DNA of 43,374 nucleotides, from positions 1 through 43,374 of the forward strand of contig CAZLMW010000065.1 in the NCBI GenBank assembly GCA_964560875.1, read 5' to 3'. Below the pieces are notes generated by a model. That model saw only the letters and a program-made list of their open reading frames with translations. It did no database searches and was not told where the DNA came from. Below, one piece after another: positions 15,171 to 24,342 of this stretch (the stretch's first letter is position 1; each line of letters begins with the position of its first letter). Source of the DNA: CAZLMW01 sp964560875. Its GTDB lineage: Bacteria; Myxococcota_A; UBA9042. The translations under genes were made by a program, and so were the position numbers.

Positions 15171-18100
15171 CTACTTGCCGCAGGTGCGGACGACCTTGAC
15201 GTCGTCCACGAAGATGCCCTTGCCGTTGTAGCTCGGCGTGGCGCCCGAGTTGAAGTAGACCTCAAGCTGCAGCTTCTTGCCGCCGTACTTGCTCACGTCG
15301 AATTTGAGGTCGTACCACTTCTTGGGCGTGTTCGTGCCCGAACCCCGGTACCAAATCGCGCCGCTGCTCGGCGGCGTCTTCTGCCCGACGAGCTCACGGT
15401 TGCCGTCCACGACGAGCCACACGTGCAGCCGGTCGTAGAGCGCGCTGGTCGATGTATCGAAGAGGATCGAGAAGCTCAGCGTCGTCTTCACGCCGACCGG
15501 GACCTTCACGCCCTTGGTGAGAACGCGACCAGCGGCCTTGTAGCCGAACTTGTAGGTCTGTCCCGACGGGTAGCCGTAGTACAGCGCGCCCCCGCTCTTC
15601 TTGTAGGCCGCGGCCGGCCAAATCTGCCAGCCCTTGCTGTTGTACGCGCCGGACACCTTCGCGCAACCGGTGGGGTAGTGATTGACGATGCCGGCGGAGC
15701 ACGACTCGAAGCTGAGGCCCAGCGCGTCGGACGTCGAATCGAACTTGCCGTGGTAGAGCGTCGGCACGCAGCAGCCCTTGATGGCCGCGTTGACGCACTT
15801 GCCGGTCTTGTTGTCGCAGGAATCGGACGTGCACGGGTCGGAGTCGTCGCAGTCCTTGGTCACCGGGACAACGAGGCGCGTGCGATGGTTGCTCGAGTCG
15901 GCCACGAGCACGCCCATCGGTGTCCAGACCACGCCGTACGGGTTGTTGAACCGGGCCTGGCCGTGCGCGTTGCCGTCGGTCCATCCGCCGCTCTGCTGGC
16001 CGGCGAGGGTCCACGTGGCGCCGTCTTTCTCGACGACGCGGATGCGGTTGTTGGCGCGGTCTGCCACGTACAGCCGACCCTTGTGGTAGTCGATGCCGGT
16101 CGGGTAGCGGAACTGCGCCGTTGAGCCCTTGCCGTCGACGAATCCGTAGCTGCCGCCCGCGAGCAGGGACGTCTTGCCATCCTTGATCATGCGGATGCGG
16201 TGGTTGTAGCTGTCGGCGACGTAGAGCACGCCCTTTTCGCCGACCTCGACATCGCCGGGACGGTTGAATCGCGCCTCGTTCTTGCCGCCCTCGCTGTACG
16301 ACTGCTGCCCGTTGCCCATCAGGGTGGTCACGTTCTGCGAGGGGTCGATCTTGCGGATGCGATGGTTGTAGCTATCGGCGACATAGACGGTGCCATCGGT
16401 GTCCACCGCGATGCCTTCGGGGTAGTAGAAGCGCGCCGCCGTGCCCTTGCCGTCGCTGAACGATGAGCTGCCGCTGCCAGCCCAGGTAGTCAGGGATGCG
16501 CCTTGTACCTTGCGGATGCGGTGGTTGTTGCGGTCGGCGACGTAGAGGTCGCCATTGCCGGCCACCGCCACGTCGGTCGGGTAGTTGAAGCGTCCGGTCA
16601 GCGCGTTGCCGTCGGTCCAGCCGGCCGAGCCGCTGCCGCCCACGGTCTTGACGTTCCAGTTCTTGTCGATGCGCCGGATGCGGTGGCCGCTGCTGTCGGT
16701 CACGAAGAGGTTGCCCTTGGTGTCGCGGTCGATGCCGCGCGGATAGTAGTGAGCTGCCGCGAGGCCAGCGCCGTCGACGACGCCGAACTTGCCGCTGCCT
16801 GTCTGCGTGATGACCTTGCCGGTGGTGACCATGCATTTGCCCACGGTGCAGCGCTCGCCTTCGGTGCAGAGGTCACCGTCGTTGCACGCTTCGGCCGTGA
16901 AGTTGTGCACGCAGAGGCCGGTGACGGGATCGCACTGGTCGGTTGTGCATGGGTTGGAGTCGTTGCACGTCTTGGGCTTGCCCTTGCACTGGCCCTGGGC
17001 GTCGCAGATGCCGCCGGTCTCGCACTTGGTGCCGTCGGTGCACTTGCCGCCGACAGCGAGTTTGTAGTGCTGGCAGCCCTTCTTCGCGTCGCAGCTGTCG
17101 GCGGTGCAGGGGCTGTGGTCGTCGCACACGAGGGTCGATGATGCGATCCGACGGATGCGGTGGTTGTTGGTGTCGCCGATGTAGATGAGGCCGTTCTTGT
17201 CGATGCCAAGGCCCTGCGGGTAGTTGAATCGCGTCGCGGTGCCCGTGCCGTTCTGGAAGCCTGCCGAGCCGCTGCCAGCCATCGTGGTCACCACGCCGGT
17301 AACGGTCACTTTGCGGATGCGGTGGTTGCTGCGGTCAGCCACGACGAGGAAGCCGCCCGGCGAGAACTCGATCGCCTCGGGGTAGTAGAAGCGCGCTGCG
17401 GTGCCGCTGCCGTTGGCAAAGCCGTTCGACCAGCCGGCGAGGGTGATGACGGTGCCGTCGGGGGTGATGCGGCGAATGCGGTGGTTCTGGTAGTCGCTGA
17501 CGTAGAGGATGCCGTTTGGATCGGACGTGATGCCGTGCGGACGGTAGAAGCGCGCCCCGGTGCCCTTGCCGTCGTTGCTGCCGATGCTGTTGCCGGCGAA
17601 CGTGGACACCTGGCCGCCGGGCATCATGCGCCGGATGCGGTGGTTGTTCTCATCGCTGATGAAGATGGTCCCGGGCTTGGTGACGTTGACGCCGTACGGT
17701 CGGTTGAAGCGCGCCGAGGAGCCCTGCGCGTTGGTCGTGCCCCACGATTTGCTCTTGCCCGCGACGGTCGTGATCTGCCCCGTCATCGTGATGCGTCGAA
17801 TGATGTGGTAGTTCGAATCGGCGAGGTAGAAGACGCCCTCTTTCTCGGAGAAGTCGAAGCCGTACGAATAGCCGATGGACGCCTTGGTGCCCGTGCCGTC
17901 TGACGGAACGGAGAAGCCGGAGCCCACAAATGTCGACACCTGGCCGGCCTGGGAGATGCGGCGGATGCGGTAGTTGGACGAGTCGAGCACGAACATGGTG
18001 CCGTCCTTGAGCACGACCACATCGCGGGGGTAGCGGAAGCGCGCGCTGGTCTTGGCGCCGTCGGTGTAGCCGTACTGGCCGCTGCCGGCCCAGGTCGTGA

Positions 18101-20117
18101 CCACGCCGTCGTCAGCCGCGGCGCATTTGCCGCCGATACAGCGCTCGCTCAGCGTGCAGATACTGCCGTCGTCGCACGTGCCCGGCGCGTTGTTGTGGCC
18201 GCACTTGCCGGTCTTCTTGTCGCAGAAGTCGGCCGAGCACTTGTTGCCGTCGTCGCAGTTCTTGTTGGCACCCGGCACGCACTGCAGCTGGTTGTTGCAC
18301 TGGTCGCCGATGGTGCACTGGTTGTCGTCGTCGCACTTCTCGCCCGGCTTGAGCTGCTTGAAGGTGCACTCACCGGTGGAGGGCTTGCAGCCGTCGACCG
18401 TGCAGCCATTGGAGTCGTTGCAAGGCAGCTTCGTGCCCGCGCATTTGCCGGCTGAATCGCACTTATCCTTGTAGGTGCAGAGGCTGCCATCGTTGCACGC
18501 GGCGCCTGCCCCTTGCTTTTTGTACGAGCACTTCGCGGTCTTCGGGTCGCACAGGTCGAGGGTGCACGGATCATTGTCCTTGCACTTGGTCGCCTTGCCG
18601 ATCACGCATTTGCCGAACGAACACTTGTCGCCGACGGTGCAGGCGTCGTTGTCGCCCTTGCACGGCTTGCCCTCGAGCTTGCTCGCGTCGTTGCTGCAAA
18701 CGCCCGACTTCGGAAAGCAAATATCGACGGTGCATTCCTTGCCGTCGCCGCAGTCCTTGGTGACGCCTGCGGTGCACTTGCCGGCCTTGCACTTGTCCTT
18801 CTCGGTGCACTTGTTGCCGTCTTCGCAGTAGTTGGCGTTGTTTTTGAACGTGCAGCCGAGCTTCGGATCGCAGGCGTCGGTCGTGCACGGGTTCTTGTCC
18901 ACGCAGTCCTTCGTCTTGGTCATGCACTTGAGCTTCTGGCAGGTGTCGCCGGTCGTGCAGGCGTCCCCGTCGTCGCACGCGGCGCCGTCGGGTGTGTTGA
19001 TGTGCTGGCAGGTGCCGCCGCCGGTCGGGTTGCAGAAGTCCTTCGTGCACAGCTTTCCGTCGTTGCAGTCCTTCTTCTTGCCGCCCTCGCACTTGCCGGA
19101 CTTGCACGCTTTGCCCGTCATGCACGGTTCACTGTCGATACACCCGTCGCCGTCCTTCTTCGCTTCCAAGCCGCATTTGCCGGTCGTCGGGTGACACGTC
19201 ACCAGGTCGCAGGGTTTGCCGTTGGGGCACGCCTTGTCCTTGCCGCCGCCGCATTTGCCGGCCTTGCAGACGTCATCGACGGTGCAGGCGTTGCCGTCCT
19301 CGCACTTCTTGCCGTCCGCGAGCGTGTTGCTGCAGCCCTTCTTCGGGTCGCACGCGTCGGTGGTGCAGTCGTTTTGGTCGTCGCATTTCGTCACCGAGCC
19401 GGGCAAGCACAGGCCTTTGCCGCACTGGTCGCCGAGCGTGCAGGCGGACCCATCCGAGCAGTTGGTGCCGTCCGCGACAGGCTTGTTGTTGCACGCGTTC
19501 TTGACCTTGTCGCAGGAGTCGGTCGTGCACGGATTGCCGTCGTTGCAGTTGGTCGCCGGGCCGGGCAGGCATACGCCGCCCTGGCAGTAGTCGGGTCCGT
19601 TGCACTTTTGGCCGTTGTCGCAAGGCGTGTCGTCTTTGACCGCGTCGTGGGCGCAGACTTCGAACTCCGCCAGGCACTTGTCTACGGTGCACGCGTTGTC
19701 ATCGGCGCAGATGTCCTCGTCGGTCAGACCGTCGCAGTCGTCGTCGAGGCCGTTGCATTTTTCCTTGTCCGAGCAGCCATCCGGCTTGTCCACGACATCA
19801 CCGCTGCCCCCGGCGTCGCTTCCGCCCGCATCGGTTGTACCGCCACCATCTCCGGCCGTTGCGTCGACCGCTCCGCCAGCGTCATTGGTGGCGCCACCGG
19901 CGTCGACGGTGCCCGATCCCGCATCGACGGCGCCCGAGCCCGAGTCCGTCTTGCCGCTATCGACGGTATTGCCGACGTCGGCGAGCTCGCCTTCGGTGTC
20001 CTTTTTGTCGTCGGTCGGCTCATCACTGCAGGCGGCAGATGCGAGAAGCGCTGCACTCAGGGCGAGGCAACCAAGCCGCTCCCGCAGGCCCGCGCGACGA
20101 TTGGTTGGCGACATCAT
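15171..20117 (-). CDS. Giant cysteine-rich lipoprotein with two six-bladed NHL propellers
   Basis: The 1648-residue protein starts at 20117 with GAGGGGG upstream; an open frame continues further but has no ribosome site. The lipobox ends at Cys30. A linker rich in Asp/Ala/Gly/Ser/Thr runs to about 115, then a MopE-like CNGLDDDCDGLTDEDIC. Next come about 500 residues of repeats such as CDDQNDCTTDACDPKKGC and CEDGNACTVDDVC. NHL repeats occur in two blocks of six, at about 672-997 and 1104-1416, with signatures like ARFxYPxGI and YVADxxNHRIRKI. Six blades make one propeller, so two propellers are expected, with more cysteine repeats between. The last 200 residues (from LYHGKFDSTSDALG) look like a jelly-roll binding domain ending in FVDDVKVVRTC. 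NHL propellers usually bind other molecules. Surface location is inferred. Confidence 0.88.
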   Translation of the reverse strand: MMSPTNRRAGLRERLGCLALSAALLASAACSDEPTDDKKDTEGELADVGNTVDSGKTDSGSGAVDAGSGTVDAGGATNDAGGAVDATAGDGGGTTDAGGSDAGGSGDVVDKPDGCSDKEKCNGLDDDCDGLTDEDICADDNACTVDKCLAEFEVCAHDAVKDDTPCDNGQKCNGPDYCQGGVCLPGPATNCNDGNPCTTDSCDKVKNACNNKPVADGTNCSDGSACTLGDQCGKGLCLPGSVTKCDDQNDCTTDACDPKKGCSNTLADGKKCEDGNACTVDDVCKAGKCGGGKDKACPNGKPCDLVTCHPTTGKCGLEAKKDGDGCIDSEPCMTGKACKSGKCEGGKKKDCNDGKLCTKDFCNPTGGGTCQHINTPDGAACDDGDACTTGDTCQKLKCMTKTKDCVDKNPCTTDACDPKLGCTFKNNANYCEDGNKCTEKDKCKAGKCTAGVTKDCGDGKECTVDICFPKSGVCSNDASKLEGKPCKGDNDACTVGDKCSFGKCVIGKATKCKDNDPCTLDLCDPKTAKCSYKKQGAGAACNDGSLCTYKDKCDSAGKCAGTKLPCNDSNGCTVDGCKPSTGECTFKQLKPGEKCDDDNQCTIGDQCNNQLQCVPGANKNCDDGNKCSADFCDKKTGKCGHNNAPGTCDDGSICTLSERCIGGKCAAADDGVVTTWAGSGQYGYTDGAKTSARFRYPRDVVVLKDGTMFVLDSSNYRIRRISQAGQVSTFVGSGFSVPSDGTGTKASIGYSYGFDFSEKEGVFYLADSNYHIIRRITMTGQITTVAGKSKSWGTTNAQGSSARFNRPYGVNVTKPGTIFISDENNHRIRRMMPGGQVSTFAGNSIGSNDGKGTGARFYRPHGITSDPNGILYVSDYQNHRIRRITPDGTVITLAGWSNGFANGSGTAARFYYPEAIEFSPGGFLVVADRSNHRIRKVTVTGVVTTMAGSGSAGFQNGTGTATRFNYPQGLGIDKNGLIYIGDTNNHRIRRIASSTLVCDDHSPCTADSCDAKKGCQHYKLAVGGKCTDGTKCETGGICDAQGQCKGKPKTCNDSNPCTTDQCDPVTGLCVHNFTAEACNDGDLCTEGERCTVGKCMVTTGKVITQTGSGKFGVVDGAGLAAAHYYPRGIDRDTKGNLFVTDSSGHRIRRIDKNWNVKTVGGSGSAGWTDGNALTGRFNYPTDVAVAGNGDLYVADRNNHRIRKVQGASLTTWAGSGSSSFSDGKGTAARFYYPEGIAVDTDGTVYVADSYNHRIRKIDPSQNVTTLMGNGQQSYSEGGKNEARFNRPGDVEVGEKGVLYVADSYNHRIRMIKDGKTSLLAGGSYGFVDGKGSTAQFRYPTGIDYHKGRLYVADRANNRIRVVEKDGATWTLAGQQSGGWTDGNAHGQARFNNPYGVVWTPMGVLVADSSNHRTRLVVPVTKDCDDSDPCTSDSCDNKTGKCVNAAIKGCCVPTLYHGKFDSTSDALGLSFESCSAGIVNHYPTGCAKVSGAYNSKGWQIWPAAAYKKSGGALYYGYPSGQTYKFGYKAAGRVLTKGVKVPVGVKTTLSFSILFDTSTSALYDRLHVWLVVDGNRELVGQKTPPSSGAIWYRGSGTNTPKKWYDLKFDVSKYGGKKLQLEVYFNSGATPSYNGKGIFVDDVKVVRTCGK

Positions 20118-20295
20118 GCATCCCCCTCGCGGAATCTTTTCGGCGTGCGCGCGGATCATAATCGTTCCGGGCGCAGGACGTAGGGCAAAGATTCCCACTG
20201 AAACGCTACGGCAGCCCCGGTCGCCTATCAAGTGAACGGGCCCCGACACATCTGATTTTGCGCGCGCGCGAGGGGGGCGCACGCATGCGAGAACC

Positions 20296-20307
20296 CACCG
20301 GTCGGTG
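20296..20307. promoter_or_regulatory. Inverted repeat in divergent promoter region
   Basis: CACCG-GT-CGGTG is a perfect 5-bp inverted repeat with a 2-base centre. It lies in the 231-bp spacer between the divergent genes for the giant lipoprotein and the Kir channel, 41 bases before the channel start. It is short enough to occur by chance, so an operator role is only possible. Confidence 0.2.
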
Positions 20308-20348
20308 ATTGCTTGCGGCGCGGACGAGGCTGGTCGATCATCGCCGCG

Positions 20349-21218
20349 ATGAGCAATGGTAAGCCAACGCAACGGGGTCGTTTTGGGCAAACACGCGTGG
20401 TCGGGGCCCCGCCCGGCACGCTTCGCAACGTCTATGCGCACCTTCTCGACGCGAAATGGCGCTACCTGTTCGTCACGGCCGCGGCTTCGTATTTCGTCGT
20501 CAACGTGCTTTTCGCATGTCTGTACGTCGTCGGCGGCGATTGCATCGACGGTGCGCGCCCCGGCAGTTTCGCCGATGCGTTCAACTTCAGCGTGCAGTCG
20601 ATTTCCACGATCGGTTATGGCGGGATGTCGCCCAAGACAACGTACGCGCACATGGTGGTGACGGTCGAAGCGTTTGTCGGCTTGATGGGGTTTGCCGTCG
20701 GCGCCGGCCTCGTGTTCGCCAAATTCGCGCGTCCACAGGCCAGCGTTCTCTTTTCGGACGTCGCGGTCGTTCACGATTACCACGGCACACCGCAGCTGCT
20801 CTTCCGTGTCGCGAACTGGCGCGGCAACGACGTTGTGCACGCCACAGTCCAGGTCGCCGTGCTGCGGTCGGAGGTCAGCGAAGAGGGCTACACGATGCGC
20901 CGGCTGCACGACCTCGCCCTGGTGCGTGACAACTCGCCGGTCTTCCGTGTGACCTGGACAGTGATGCACATCCTCGACGAATCCAGTCCGCTATACGGCT
21001 TGACGGCGGACGAGCTGCAGGCTGACAACGCGATGATCATCGTGACGCTGACCGGACTCGACGAGACCTATGGCCAGACTGTCTACGCGCGCACCGCGTA
21101 CCATCACGATGAGATCCTGTTCGGGCAACGATTCGTGGACGTGATCTCGGCCGTCGACGACGCGGTCCAGCTCGACCTGACGCGGTTTCACGACACGGTG
21201 CCGGTCGACCCAGCGTAG
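20349..21218 (+). CDS. Inward-rectifier (Kir-type) potassium channel
   Basis: The 289-residue protein has the KirBac layout. An N-terminal slide-helix region comes first, then a first transmembrane helix (YLFVTAAASYFVVNVLFACLY). A pore helix with the filter TIGYGGM (from Thr87) and a second helix (MVVTVEAFVGLMGFAVGAGLV) follow. The rest is a cytoplasmic immunoglobulin-like domain (FSDVAVVHDYHGTPQLLFRVAN, EEGYTMRRLHDLALVRDNSPVF, TGLDETYGQTVYARTAYHHDEI). Filter Gly92 replaces the Asp usual in bacterial Kir channels (TVGYGD). The ATG at 20349 is chosen because it directly precedes the conserved part; an upstream in-frame start at 20313 is less likely. It stands alone, convergent with the next lipoprotein gene across a shared terminator. 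Confidence 0.9.
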   Translation: MSNGKPTQRGRFGQTRVVGAPPGTLRNVYAHLLDAKWRYLFVTAAASYFVVNVLFACLYVVGGDCIDGARPGSFADAFNFSVQSISTIGYGGMSPKTTYAHMVVTVEAFVGLMGFAVGAGLVFAKFARPQASVLFSDVAVVHDYHGTPQLLFRVANWRGNDVVHATVQVAVLRSEVSEEGYTMRRLHDLALVRDNSPVFRVTWTVMHILDESSPLYGLTADELQADNAMIIVTLTGLDETYGQTVYARTAYHHDEILFGQRFVDVISAVDDAVQLDLTRFHDTVPVDPA

Positions 21219-21247
21219 TTTCCGAACATCGAGCGACCCAAAACCAG

Positions 21248-21279
21248 CAGCCCCGGGATGCGCGTACACCCCGGGGCTG
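21248..21279. terminator. Bidirectional terminator between convergent genes
   Basis: CAGCCCCGGG (21248-21257) pairs perfectly with CCCGGGGCTG (21270-21279) around a 12-base loop. AACC (21242-21245) and GGTT (21285-21288) extend it after a small interior loop. TGTTTGGTT follows on the plus strand and GGTTTTGGG on the minus strand. It sits midway between the Kir gene and the convergent lipoprotein gene and could end both transcripts. Confidence 0.65.
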
Positions 21280-21302
21280 TGTTTGGTTGAGTTGTTCGGC
21301 GC

Positions 21303-24044
21303 TTACTTGCCGCTGAGCAGCGAGGCGACCCAGGCGTAGAAGCCGAAGTCGGCGCTGTGCTTGGTGCCCTTCGAGGTGCCGCCGACGGTGCTGCCGCCAA
21401 CGAACGCGCGGGTGCCGTACTTGGCGCCCTTGCCGGTGATCAGCGCCGAGCCGAAGCGCGCGTTGTAGCCGGTGGGTTTGCAGCCTTCGTCGGTCGTGCC
21501 GTCGCAGTCGTCGTCCTTGCCTTCGCAGGCTTCCTTCTTGGACGGGACGACTTCGCCGATGCACGTGGCGCTCGCCTTGCCCTGCGCGTCGCAGGTGCGG
21601 TGGCCCTCTTTGCAGGTGCCCTTGCCCTTGGTCTTCGGGTCGCCGGTGTAGCAGGGAACCTTGATCGTGGCGTCGATGACGTTCTTGCAGCCCTTGTCCT
21701 TGGGATCGCAGGTGTCCTTGGTGCAGGGGTTCTTGTCGTCGCAGTCGGGGCCCTTGCCGCTGACGCACTGCCACTTGCCGGCCTTGCTGCCGCACTTGTC
21801 GCCGACCGTGCAGGGGTTGCCGTCATCGCACGCTGTTGTGAGGTCGGCATAGCTGCACTTGCCGGTCTTGGCGTCGCAGGCGTCCTTGGTGCACGCGTTG
21901 CTGTCGTTGCAGTCCTTCTTCTGACCCGGGTCGCAGGCGCCGGCCGAGCACTTGTCGCCGACCGTGCAGGCGTCGTTGTCCGAGTTACACGCCGACGTGT
22001 TGTTCGTGGTGGTGCAGCCCGTCTTCGGATCGCAGCTGTCATCGGTGCAGACCTTGCCGTCATCGCACTTGACGGGGTCACCCAGGCACTTGCCGTCCTT
22101 GCAGACGTCCGCCTTGGTGCACTTGCTGTCGTCACTGCAGGCCTTGCCGTTGAGGTTCTTGATCTCGGGGAGGCACTTGCCGGTCTTGGGCGTGCAGCTC
22201 GTCTTGTGGCAGGTGTTGTCCTTGCTGAGGTCGCACTTCACGACCGTCTTCGGGTCGATCTTGCACTCGAACTGCTGCTGGGACTTGTCGCAGAACAGCG
22301 AGCCGTTGCAGAGGTTGCCGTCGTCCTGCTTCTTGCAGTCGGCGTCGGTCTGGCAGGTGCACTTGTTCTTGCCGGACTCGCACTTGCCGTCCTTGCAGAC
22401 GTCGCTGACGGTGCAGCCGTTGCCGTCGTTGCACGGCTTGTTGCTGATCAGCTTGTTGATGCAGCCCTTCTTCTTGTCGCAGCTGTCGTCGGTGCAGGCC
22501 TTGCCGTCGTTGCAGTCCTTGGCACCCTTGCCCTTGCAGGCGCCGGCTTCGCAGATGTCGTTGAGCGTACAGAGATCGCCGTCGTCGCACGGGCCCGAAG
22601 ACTTCTTGTCGTGTTTGCAGCCGGCCTTCTTGTCACACGAGTCGGTCGTGCAGGCGTCCTTGTCGTCGCAGCTCGCCGGCGTGCCCTTGCAGGATTCGCT
22701 CTTGCAGGTGTCCTTCTCGGTGCAGGCGTTGCCGTCGTTGCAGGGCGTGTTGTCTTCGGAGCTGTACGCGCACTTGCCGGTCGTGATCTTGCACTTGCCG
22801 GTGATGCACGGGTCGTTGTTGGTGCAGCTCTTCTGAGCACCTGGCTTGCAGGAACCGGTCTTGTCGCACTTGTCGTTTTCGGTGCAGAGGTTGTTGTCCG
22901 CGTCGCACGCAGCGCCCACGTCTGCGTCGTTCTTGCAGCCGTCTTTCGGGTCGCAGGTGTCCTTGGTGCACGCGTTCTTGTCGTCGCAGTCGAGCTTCTT
23001 GCCGGCCTTGCAGACGCCGTTGGAGCAGACGTCGTCCTTGGTGCACTTGCTGCCGTCGGCGTCGCAGCCGCCGTCCTGGTTGACGTGTTTGCACTGCGCG
23101 TTCTTGGCGTCGCATGAATCGGCGGTGCACGCGTTCTTGTCGTCGCAGGTCTCTTCGTCGGTCGAGCCGTCGCAGTCGTTGTCCTTTCCGTCGCACTTTT
23201 CGACGTCGGCTTTATCGGCCAGGCAGGCGCTCAGACCACCACCGGGAGGCGCCCCCTGCTCACCGTCGGGCAGGCATTTGCGTTGGCCGGCGCACTTGGC
23301 AGAGCCCGTCTTGACGTGGCAGGTCGTCGACAGCTTCTGGCTGATCGCCGCCTTGCTGCACTTGCAGACCGCGCCGCCCTTGGGGACGCACTGCTTGGAC
23401 TTGGCGCCCGCGATGTCGCTGACCTCTTTGCACTCGTAACCAACGGCGCAGGAATTATCCGTCTTGCAGCCCTGGCCGCAGAACGCGCCGGCGTCGCCGT
23501 TGTCGACACACTTGGCGTCCGCGTACGCGAGGGTCGAGCAGTCGCTGTTCTTGTTGCACGGGTTGCACACGTTGCCGCCCTCGGCGACGCAGATGTTCAC
23601 CTTGTCGGACGCGCCGGGCAGCGCGACGAGAACACAGATGAAGCCGTCTTTCTTGCAGCTGTCGACGCAGGTCTGTGCGCAGTACTTTCCTTCCGCGCCC
23701 GCGATGCAGTAGCCGCTGTCGCAATCGCCGTTGGACTTGCATTCGCAGTAGTCACCCTTGGGGCAATCGTCCTCGGCGCCGGTGTCGGCGGTTCCGGCGT
23801 CATCGCTGCCGGTGTCCTCGGCGCCCGTGTCTTCCGACCCGGCGTCTTCGCCGCCACCAGACCCCGTGTCGGTCGCGCCGGCATCGTCGGTCAGACCGCC
23901 GGTATCGACGTTTCCGCCGGTGTCTTGGTCGCTCGTCGCACCTTCATCACCGCTGCTGGCTTCGTCGCCACAGCCGCTCGCGACAAGCGCGAGACAGAAG
24001 ATTGAAGCAAAGATCCGTGCCCGGGTGAGGCTCATTTGGCGCAT
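21303..24044 (-). CDS. Large cysteine-rich lipoprotein with MopE-like motifs
   Basis: The 913-residue protein starts at 24044 (ATG; weak GGGA nearby) or 24035. The lipobox is LVASGC with Cys25. An acidic linker of Asp/Thr/Gly/Ala repeats runs to about 90. An N-terminal cysteine domain contains CPKGDYCECKSNGDC. A MopE-like metal-binding motif CDGKDNDCDGSTDEETC occurs near 281 and a second, CEGKDDDCDGTTDEGC, near 848. Between them lie about 20 repeats such as CDDKNACTKDTCDPKDGC and CNDGNACTEKDTC. The C-terminal 50 residues (from ARFGSALITGKGAKYG) carry no cysteine. It is closely related in repeat type to the 15171-20117 protein but lacks NHL repeats. Function is unknown; a disulfide-rich stalk or coat on the cell surface is an inference. 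Confidence 0.85.
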   Translation of the reverse strand: MRQMSLTRARIFASIFCLALVASGCGDEASSGDEGATSDQDTGGNVDTGGLTDDAGATDTGSGGGEDAGSEDTGAEDTGSDDAGTADTGAEDDCPKGDYCECKSNGDCDSGYCIAGAEGKYCAQTCVDSCKKDGFICVLVALPGASDKVNICVAEGGNVCNPCNKNSDCSTLAYADAKCVDNGDAGAFCGQGCKTDNSCAVGYECKEVSDIAGAKSKQCVPKGGAVCKCSKAAISQKLSTTCHVKTGSAKCAGQRKCLPDGEQGAPPGGGLSACLADKADVEKCDGKDNDCDGSTDEETCDDKNACTADSCDAKNAQCKHVNQDGGCDADGSKCTKDDVCSNGVCKAGKKLDCDDKNACTKDTCDPKDGCKNDADVGAACDADNNLCTENDKCDKTGSCKPGAQKSCTNNDPCITGKCKITTGKCAYSSEDNTPCNDGNACTEKDTCKSESCKGTPASCDDKDACTTDSCDKKAGCKHDKKSSGPCDDGDLCTLNDICEAGACKGKGAKDCNDGKACTDDSCDKKKGCINKLISNKPCNDGNGCTVSDVCKDGKCESGKNKCTCQTDADCKKQDDGNLCNGSLFCDKSQQQFECKIDPKTVVKCDLSKDNTCHKTSCTPKTGKCLPEIKNLNGKACSDDSKCTKADVCKDGKCLGDPVKCDDGKVCTDDSCDPKTGCTTTNNTSACNSDNDACTVGDKCSAGACDPGQKKDCNDSNACTKDACDAKTGKCSYADLTTACDDGNPCTVGDKCGSKAGKWQCVSGKGPDCDDKNPCTKDTCDPKDKGCKNVIDATIKVPCYTGDPKTKGKGTCKEGHRTCDAQGKASATCIGEVVPSKKEACEGKDDDCDGTTDEGCKPTGYNARFGSALITGKGAKYGTRAFVGGSTVGGTSKGTKHSADFGFYAWVASLLSGK

Positions 24045-24342
24045 GTTAGTTCCCGAAATGGCGAGGGTTTCCAAACGAATAGGAGACGCACAAGTCATGG
24101 GGTCGACTCCGTTGGACGTGCGGAGGAGAAGGGCTTGGGGGTGCCGTTTAATACAGCGTCGCGCACACGTGGGGAGGGAGGATAGCCATTCCCGGGCCAG
24201 TTCGCCAACCACCTCAGCAAACATCAATGACGGCCCTTCGTACGAACGTTTCGCATTCGATGTGTTGGTTTGCGCATTCCGGGCCTGGCTTGTTGCCGGC
24301 TGGGCGCGAGTGGCGCTATACCAGCCTCGAGGTGTTCGACCG
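24045..24342. other. 298-bp divergent intergenic region
   Basis: This spacer separates the 913-residue lipoprotein gene (minus) from pntA (plus) and must hold both promoters. No gene, repeat or convincing operator is seen. The plus-strand frame of pntA stays open through it, but it lacks family similarity and a ribosome site before 24343. A TTGCCG/TATACC pair with 18-bp spacing (24293-24322) would start transcription almost on the pntA ribosome site, so it is doubtful. Confidence 0.6.

Noticed and set aside
20118..20969. Upstream extension of the giant lipoprotein frame
   Set aside because: It is antisense to the Kir channel gene, and the signal peptide and ribosome site set the start at 20117.
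18513..23117. Long plus-strand frames (about 556 and 586 codons) opposite the cysteine-rich lipoproteins
   Set aside because: Their Ala/Val/Leu-rich repetitive translation mirrors the C-x-D-G-N repeats on the coding strand.
24293..24322. TTGCCG/TATACC as a sigma-70 promoter for pntA
   Set aside because: Its predicted transcription start would overlap the pntA ribosome site, leaving almost no leader; the match may be chance.
23758..24342. 195-codon upstream extension of the pntA frame
   Set aside because: It overlaps the opposite lipoprotein gene; the family N-terminus and ribosome site place the start at 24343.
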